Positions 36,308 through 41,339 of a DNA stretch of 41,339 nt are shown piece after piece. The notes below the pieces were generated by a model. The model ran no database searches and was not told the origin of the DNA. It was given only the letters and a program-made list of their open reading frames with translations. How positions within the stretch are numbered: position 1 is the stretch's first letter; every line of letters begins with the position of its first letter. The stretch lies in the NCBI RefSeq assembly GCF_018860585.1, contig NZ_JAHKPR010000090.1, positions 1-41,339 of the forward strand, written 5' to 3'. The stretch comes from Colwellia sp. E2M01. GTDB lineage: Bacteria; Pseudomonadota; Gammaproteobacteria; Enterobacterales; Alteromonadaceae. The position numbers were made by a program, and so were the translations under genes.

Positions 36308-38478
36308 CCTTGAGCCCCTTCTTTAGCAGCATGTAGCTTGCCTGTTTTTAGTTGCTCTAAGATGAATGATTTTTCTCCGTCCGCGACTAAGTGACCGTTA
36401 TCCATCACAATAATACGGTCAACTAATTGCAATAAGTGCATTTTATGAGTGATGAGTAGTAGAGTTCTATTTTCAGCTGTTTCTTTCATTGATTTAATAA
36501 ATAGCTTTTCTGCGCGAGCATCTAAACTAGCGGTGGGTTCATCAAGCAATAACATTTGCGGATCATTTAAAATAGCTCTTGCTAATGCCACAGCTTGGCG
36601 TTGACCGCGCGATAATGATAAACCACCCTCTCCTACTTGTAGATCAAGGCCTTGTGACTCCATATCAGTAAATAAATTAACACCTGATAATTGCACCGCT
36701 CGCATTAATTGATATTCGGTTACTTGCTTAGTACCAAAGAGGATATTGTCTTTAATTGAACCATGAAAAAGTACAATATCTTGCGGTAGATAGCCTATGT
36801 TACGACGCAAGTCACTTGGGTGAATTTGTCCTTGATGTAAACCGTCATAACGAATACTACCCTGCTTTGGGCTAAATAAGCCTAAAACCAACTTAGCTAG
36901 TGTTGTTTTTCCTGAGCCATTACGACCAATAATTGCTATTTTTTCTCCAGGCGCTACTTTGAGTGATAATGGATAAATAGCCTGTTTTTCAATCTCAGGA
37001 TAATTAAAGTTAACATGTTCTAAAACAATATTACCTTCAAGTTTGGTATGTGTGCCTAATTGACCTTTGCTTTCAAATTCACCTTCTTGATTCATAATAC
37101 CATCAAGCTGTCTTAATGAACTTACCGTTTGGTTGTAACGAGTCATTAATGAGGCTATTTTTGCCATAGGTCCTACTGCTCGACTTGATAACATCACTGC
37201 AGCAATTATTCCGCCCATTGAAATAAGTCCATCAGAAACGCGGTATACTCCTAAAATAATAACCGCAACGACAACCATTTGTACTATAAAACTAGAAAAA
37301 TTAGCTACTGAGTTAGTAATAACTTTGGTTTTAAGTTGCCAGTTAGACGTATGACCAAGCATTTGTTGCCATGCATTTTGTACTATGCCTTCAGCGCCAT
37401 TTGCTTTAATTGACTCAAGAGAAGATAAGCTTTCAACAAGATGACCATGGCGTAAGCCTGAAAATTTATTACTTTCTTCAATCGCGTGTCGTAACTTAGT
37501 TTGTACTAAAAAGGCATAACCTAAAATTAATACCGTTGCGATAACTGAAAATACAGCGAGATCTCCAGCGACAATATAAATAATAAAAACAAACAGTATT
37601 GAAAAAGGTAAATCAACTAACGCGGTTATAGTCGCTGAAGATAGAAAGTCTCGAACGCTTTCAAATTCACCAATTTGTTTAGCCATGCCACCAACACTAG
37701 GGGCTTTTTTTTCTAACGATATTCCTACAACTTTGGCATACAATTTCGAAGAGGTTTGAATATCAATTTTCTTACCTGCGACATCAATTAAATAGCCTCT
37801 TAACTGTTTAAGTACAAAATCGAAGATATATGCAATAGTTGCTCCAACGGCAAGTACCCATAAGCTTTCAAAAGCTAAATTAGGTACTATTTTGTCATAG
37901 ATATTCATAACTAATAGCGGTGAAACTAAAGCGAATATATTCACTAAAATTGAGGCAATAATCACATCACGATATATAGGTGCGGATTCTCGAATGGTAT
38001 CCCACAACCAATGCTCTTGTGCATCAGCAATATGTACATCAAAGTCTCGATCTGCGTGATACTTTTGCTTTATTAAAAATAAATAACCAACATAAACTGA
38101 CTCTAATTCTTCAATAGTAAGTTGTTCTTCACCGCCAGTTTCAGGTAATGAAATAATAGCGACATTGGCTTTAAAATCTAACGACTGCAATATGCAGGCT
38201 TTTTGATCTTTTAGCATTAAAATACAAGGCAGTAACATTTGCGGAATGTTATCAAGGCTTTTGCGACTTAATTTAGCACTTAAGCCTGCTCGCATAGCTG
38301 CTTGTGGTAATAATTCAGGGGTTAGTACGCTACTCGTTAAAGGTAAACCTGCAGCCAGTGCTTCAGCTGAGCAAGGGTTACCAAAATTTTCACTTAATAA
38401 AACTAAGCAATCTAAGAGCGGATCTTCACTAATACGTTGTGAGCTATTAATTGTCCATTGAGACTTTTCTGATGTCAT
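36304..38478 (-). CDS. lapB: Type I secretion ABC transporter/permease with C39-like domain (LapB-like)
   Basis: A 724-aa protein. The N-terminal ~130 residues form a C39 peptidase-like domain whose start reads DPLLDCLVLLSENFGNPCSA; it lacks the normal catalytic arrangement and probably only docks substrate. A six-helix ABC membrane domain follows. The nucleotide-binding domain has Walker A GRNGSGKT (518-525), signature LSRGQ (622-626), Walker B MLLLDE (642-647) and the switch histidine in LLITHK (H678). It belongs to the LapB/LssB group exporting giant RTX adhesins. The adhesin gene lies 153 bp upstream on the same strand. Confidence 0.95.
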   Translation of the reverse strand: MTSEKSQWTINSSQRISEDPLLDCLVLLSENFGNPCSAEALAAGLPLTSSVLTPELLPQAAMRAGLSAKLSRKSLDNIPQMLLPCILMLKDQKACILQSLDFKANVAIISLPETGGEEQLTIEELESVYVGYLFLIKQKYHADRDFDVHIADAQEHWLWDTIRESAPIYRDVIIASILVNIFALVSPLLVMNIYDKIVPNLAFESLWVLAVGATIAYIFDFVLKQLRGYLIDVAGKKIDIQTSSKLYAKVVGISLEKKAPSVGGMAKQIGEFESVRDFLSSATITALVDLPFSILFVFIIYIVAGDLAVFSVIATVLILGYAFLVQTKLRHAIEESNKFSGLRHGHLVESLSSLESIKANGAEGIVQNAWQQMLGHTSNWQLKTKVITNSVANFSSFIVQMVVVAVIILGVYRVSDGLISMGGIIAAVMLSSRAVGPMAKIASLMTRYNQTVSSLRQLDGIMNQEGEFESKGQLGTHTKLEGNIVLEHVNFNYPEIEKQAIYPLSLKVAPGEKIAIIGRNGSGKTTLAKLVLGLFSPKQGSIRYDGLHQGQIHPSDLRRNIGYLPQDIVLFHGSIKDNILFGTKQVTEYQLMRAVQLSGVNLFTDMESQGLDLQVGEGGLSLSRGQRQAVALARAILNDPQMLLLDEPTASLDARAEKLFIKSMKETAENRTLLLITHKMHLLQLVDRIIVMDNGHLVADGEKSFILEQLKTGKLHAAKEGAQG

Positions 38479-38540
38479 TTAAATGCTTGTGCCCATGAAA
38501 TTATTACCTAAGTATATAACTTATAAAGAAATATATGAGG

Positions 38541-38567
38541 AATAATTTACAATATATGTAAATTATT
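38541..38567. repeat. Hairpin 1 in the adhesin-lapB gap
   Basis: AATAATTTACA (38541-38551) and TGTAAATTATT (38557-38567) form an 11-bp perfect stem with a 5-base loop. Confidence 0.65.
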
Positions 38568-38575
38568 ATTGCGTT

Positions 38576-38607
38576 AAGTTGTATCGCATGTTCAAACGAT
38601 ACAACTT
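38576..38607. repeat. Hairpin 2 in the adhesin-lapB gap
   Basis: AAGTTGTATCG (38576-38586) and CGATACAACTT (38597-38607) form an 11-bp perfect stem with a 10-base loop, 24 bases past the adhesin stop. It has no classical U-run, so partial termination or mRNA processing is more likely than full stop. Confidence 0.7.
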
Positions 38608-38631
38608 ACATTAACTTACCTGATTTATAGG

Positions 38632-41339
38632 TTATTCATCAGGAAGTGGTTCTATGGTAACCATGTCAACCACACTACTATCACCAATAAATAATGAACC
38701 TTTATGGTCACCCGTTAGCATGTCGTTAATAATGGTAACGTCATCATCACCTAAGTCGACATTATCTAAAACAATTGTTTGAGTAACTACATTATCGCCG
38801 TCAGCATGTACGGTAATTGTTGTGTCAACACCATCACTTTCAAAGTCTAAAAACTCGTTTAGGTTATCACCATCACTCAAGTGTAAAAGATCACTAATAT
38901 CAATTACATCTTCGTTTAAATCAAAACCATTGATATGATCTGTGCCTGTGTCGTTATCTAACCAAATAAAGGTATCTGTATCTAAACCACCTGACATAGT
39001 GTCATCGCCTAACCCACCAATTAAAGTATCACTGCCGTCATCTCCAATAAGTATGTCATTACCGATCCCACCATTTAATGTATCATCACCTTCATCACCG
39101 CGAAGAACATCATCACCACTATTACCAATTAGTGTGTCATTACCCTCGCCTCCACGAAGTGCATCGTTACCATTCGAACTTGCATCTAAGTAATCGTTAC
39201 CTGTTAAGGTGTCATTACCTGCAGCGCCAAAGGCGGTTAAATTGCCACCACCGCCGTAAACAATATCATCGCCGACACCAAGGTTAACAGTATCGGATAT
39301 AGGCTGTAATGGTGCTAATATGGATGTTTCTAAATTCCCATCTGCATTAGTAATATCGCTTAAGCTCATAAAGTCAGTATCAGCAAAAAATGCTTGTGTT
39401 GTACCGTCACTTTCACTATTAGGAATAGATGTGCCGGTGTATACAGTATTATTCCCCGTACTAAAGCTTAACTCGACATAATCATTACTACTGCCAGAAT
39501 TGATGGTAAGGTCAGCTGATTTTGATATTTCGGTATAGATTTGCTCAGCTGTATCCCCGCCATGAAAAGCAGCAAACTGACCATTTAAAATTGCATTACT
39601 ATCAGTAGTGTAGGCACTGACTATAAATGAATCTACACCACTATTAACGTCACCCGTAATGTTGCTGCCTAAGCTACTATAAGTATTTTCAGAAGTTACA
39701 TTTTGCACTCTTACACTTATTTCTTTAGTTGTAGAGGCACTTTCACCTGTAGACTGTTCGGTACTTGTTGCAACTACATTCAATGTGTAAATGGTAGCTT
39801 CATCAACATTTGGTACCGTTAAGGTTAAGTTATCTAAATCCCAATCAGTTACTGTTGCTGAGGTTATTGAATTATTGGCTGTAAATGAATTTACTCCATC
39901 TGACAGTGTAGCACCACTAGGTATATCTTGAATATCAAGAGTAAGAGCTTCAGTAGTATCTACTAACGAAGTAGAAATACCCGGTAAGTTTATTGGAGTG
40001 CCTTCTGCACCGATATCGTAAGTATGACTAAGCGATAAATTATCAAGTAAACCACCTGTGGAGTCACTATCAGTTGCTTTAAATTCAAGTCTATATTCAC
40101 CATCAGCTTCCACTTCTAATGGGATGCTATAAGATTGAAAACCAACGTTTTGATTATCTAGTGTTGCGACTACTACACCATTCCACATAACCTCAACCAC
40201 TGAGTCTTCTAATGAGCCAGCTCTTGGTGAGTAATCAAATGAGACTGTGTATATGTCACCTTCTTTAGCTTCAATTGTTGTGTAAATATTTGATGCATCA
40301 CCATGGTGGCGCTCTAATTCAATAACGTTATTATCTTTTTCGCCATCTCTAATATAAGTATCTTGTAAACCTATTTCAATTTGATTATTTGAATTATCTG
40401 TCTGCCATTTCCCATCAAGTAATTTGCTTACATCTGCACTGCTTGTATAAGAATTTCCATTTAAATCATATTCATCAAAGCCTGTTTCAACAACGATATT
40501 ATTTGGCGTTATTGTTAAGTTTGGAGCATCAGGTTTAGGTGTTACAGACGGATCAACGTTTGCAATATTACCATCTGCTATACCGTCATTAGGTGTTAAT
40601 TTGAACGCTGGTAAGTCTGTTCCTTCATTAACTAACGTTAAGCCTGCTTCAGTTAAAACAACTTTATTACCATCAATTTTATAGTGAGTAGTATCATCTA
40701 GGCTTACGTTAACAGTATCACCATTATCTGGGTCTTTAGTAGTAAAGGTTGCAACTGTAGAGCCTACTTTATTGCTCGCCGCATCTTCAGTGAAGTTGAA
40801 AGTTTCAACGAGAGTAATACTTGGTTTATCATTATTACCATTAATAGTAATAATGACCGTTTGGCTCGTTACACCATCTGCACCCAATACGATAAACTCT
40901 TCAGTTAAAATATCACCGTTACCTAAAGCTTGAATATCAGTATTACTATTTCGTGCTGAATATGACCAATCGCCACTTTCTGAAACTCTAAAAGAACCAT
41001 AATCTCCTGCTACATTAGTTTGAGCAATAAATAAATTCTCTCCTGCATCACCACCCGAAATAGTTAAACTACCTGATGTTCTTAATGAAGGTGCGCTGTC
41101 TTCTGTAACACTACTAGTATTATCACCGGTAATTGTTGGAACATCATCGGCGCCGGTAATAGTAATAGTTTGGGTTTCGATAGTGCCATCATCACTGGTG
41201 AAAGTAATTGTATCGGTTAAGGTTTCCCCCTCTGGTAAGGCTTGTACATCTGCATTCGTATTATCAAGGCTGTAAGTCCATTGCCCCCCGGCATCAACCA
41301 CAACCGTACCGTAGTTAGCGGTACTACTCGCTAATGTGC
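38632..41339 (-). CDS. Giant RTX adhesin (LapA-like), C-terminal part (cut by window edge)
   Basis: The frame is open through the right edge, so about 901 C-terminal codons are seen; the GTG at 41301 is an internal valine, not a start. At the edge there are two VCBS/cadherin-like repeats (VVDAGGQWTYSLDNTNADVQ; SESGDWSYSARNSNTDIQAL) and a further Ig-like repeat. A galactose-binding-like module follows (around 40020-40500 on the DNA; VSFDYSPRAGSLEDSVVEVMW). A von Willebrand-like/linker region leads to the RTX block of GGxGxDxxx nonapeptides (about 38970-39260; GGEGNDTLIGNSGDDVLRG, GGLGDDTMSGG). The type I secretion C-terminal target (DTFIWLDNDTGTDHINGFD and DVIDISDLL) ends the protein. It would be secreted unfolded, fold with calcium outside and mediate surface attachment. 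The N-terminal retention module and LapG cleavage site lie outside the window. Confidence 0.93.
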   Translation of the reverse strand, partial: TLASSTANYGTVVVDAGGQWTYSLDNTNADVQALPEGETLTDTITFTSDDGTIETQTITITGADDVPTITGDNTSSVTEDSAPSLRTSGSLTISGGDAGENLFIAQTNVAGDYGSFRVSESGDWSYSARNSNTDIQALGNGDILTEEFIVLGADGVTSQTVIITINGNNDKPSITLVETFNFTEDAASNKVGSTVATFTTKDPDNGDTVNVSLDDTTHYKIDGNKVVLTEAGLTLVNEGTDLPAFKLTPNDGIADGNIANVDPSVTPKPDAPNLTITPNNIVVETGFDEYDLNGNSYTSSADVSKLLDGKWQTDNSNNQIEIGLQDTYIRDGEKDNNVIELERHHGDASNIYTTIEAKEGDIYTVSFDYSPRAGSLEDSVVEVMWNGVVVATLDNQNVGFQSYSIPLEVEADGEYRLEFKATDSDSTGGLLDNLSLSHTYDIGAEGTPINLPGISTSLVDTTEALTLDIQDIPSGATLSDGVNSFTANNSITSATVTDWDLDNLTLTVPNVDEATIYTLNVVATSTEQSTGESASTTKEISVRVQNVTSENTYSSLGSNITGDVNSGVDSFIVSAYTTDSNAILNGQFAAFHGGDTAEQIYTEISKSADLTINSGSSNDYVELSFSTGNNTVYTGTSIPNSESDGTTQAFFADTDFMSLSDITNADGNLETSILAPLQPISDTVNLGVGDDIVYGGGGNLTAFGAAGNDTLTGNDYLDASSNGNDALRGGEGNDTLIGNSGDDVLRGDEGDDTLNGGIGNDILIGDDGSDTLIGGLGDDTMSGGLDTDTFIWLDNDTGTDHINGFDLNEDVIDISDLLHLSDGDNLNEFLDFESDGVDTTITVHADGDNVVTQTIVLDNVDLGDDDVTIINDMLTGDHKGSLFIGDSSVVDMVTIEPLPDE

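Noticed and set aside
38942-39287. Ser/Pro-rich and His-rich plus-strand frames
   Set aside because: They are antisense to the RTX nonapeptide repeats; the low-complexity sequence is a by-product of the repeat codons.
41299-41301. GTG at 41301 as start of the adhesin
   Set aside because: The frame continues upstream to the window edge with good VCBS-repeat sequence (ASSTANYGTVVVDAGG), so this is an internal valine.

Overview
The window is AT-rich chromosomal DNA from a marine gammaproteobacterium of the Alteromonadales, most likely a Colwellia or Thalassotalea relative. This rests on gene content, on gene order matching enterobacterial and alteromonad synteny (fabB/mnmC/yfcL/epmC; dnaJ/dnaK/grpE/nadK/recN/bamE/rnfH/ratA/smpB/ssrA), and on protein style. 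The genus is inferred; no 16S gene is present.

Layout. (1) 1-4216: the N-terminal part of fimV (cut by the left edge), asd and pdxB, all on the minus strand. (2) 4344-10210: fabB with a FabR-like operator, divergent mnmC, then convergent yfcL, a COG3199 ATP-NAD-kinase-like gene and epmC. (3) 10258-16190: a six-gene group-2 Mrp-type cation/proton antiporter operon (mnhAB-C-D-E-F-G, with A and B fused), ended by a strong terminator; an Lrp/AsnC regulator is divergent from it. (4) 16986-21407: the chaperone genes grpE, dnaK and dnaJ, with sigma-32-type promoters before grpE and dnaK. (5) 21501-27281: nadK, SOS-controlled recN (LexA box), bamE, a 121-bp MITE-like element, rnfH, ratA, smpB and ssrA (tmRNA, tag ANDETFALAA). 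(6) 27257-30082: a cassette of about 2.7 kb placed exactly at the 3' end of ssrA. It is bounded by about 150-bp imperfect direct repeats and holds a structured RNA region, a retron-type reverse transcriptase and a two-transmembrane protein. (7) 30158-41339: a Lap-type biofilm adhesion locus on the minus strand: a giant RTX adhesin (cut by the right edge), type I secretion ABC protein, membrane fusion protein, TolC-like channel, OmpA-like lipoprotein, LapG-like protease and LapD-like c-di-GMP receptor.

The most interesting part is region 6. It looks like a retron defence system (ncRNA, RT, membrane effector, as in the Ec48-type 2TM retrons) inserted at the tmRNA gene with no recombinase between the repeats. 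Its RT has an LVDD active-site box instead of Y[A/V]DD and no recognisable NAxxH motif. Region 7 is a complete secretion and release control module: the adhesin is exported by the LapB/C/E-like channel, and its release should be controlled by LapG proteolysis under the c-di-GMP sensor LapD. An extra OmpA-like lipoprotein sits inside that operon.
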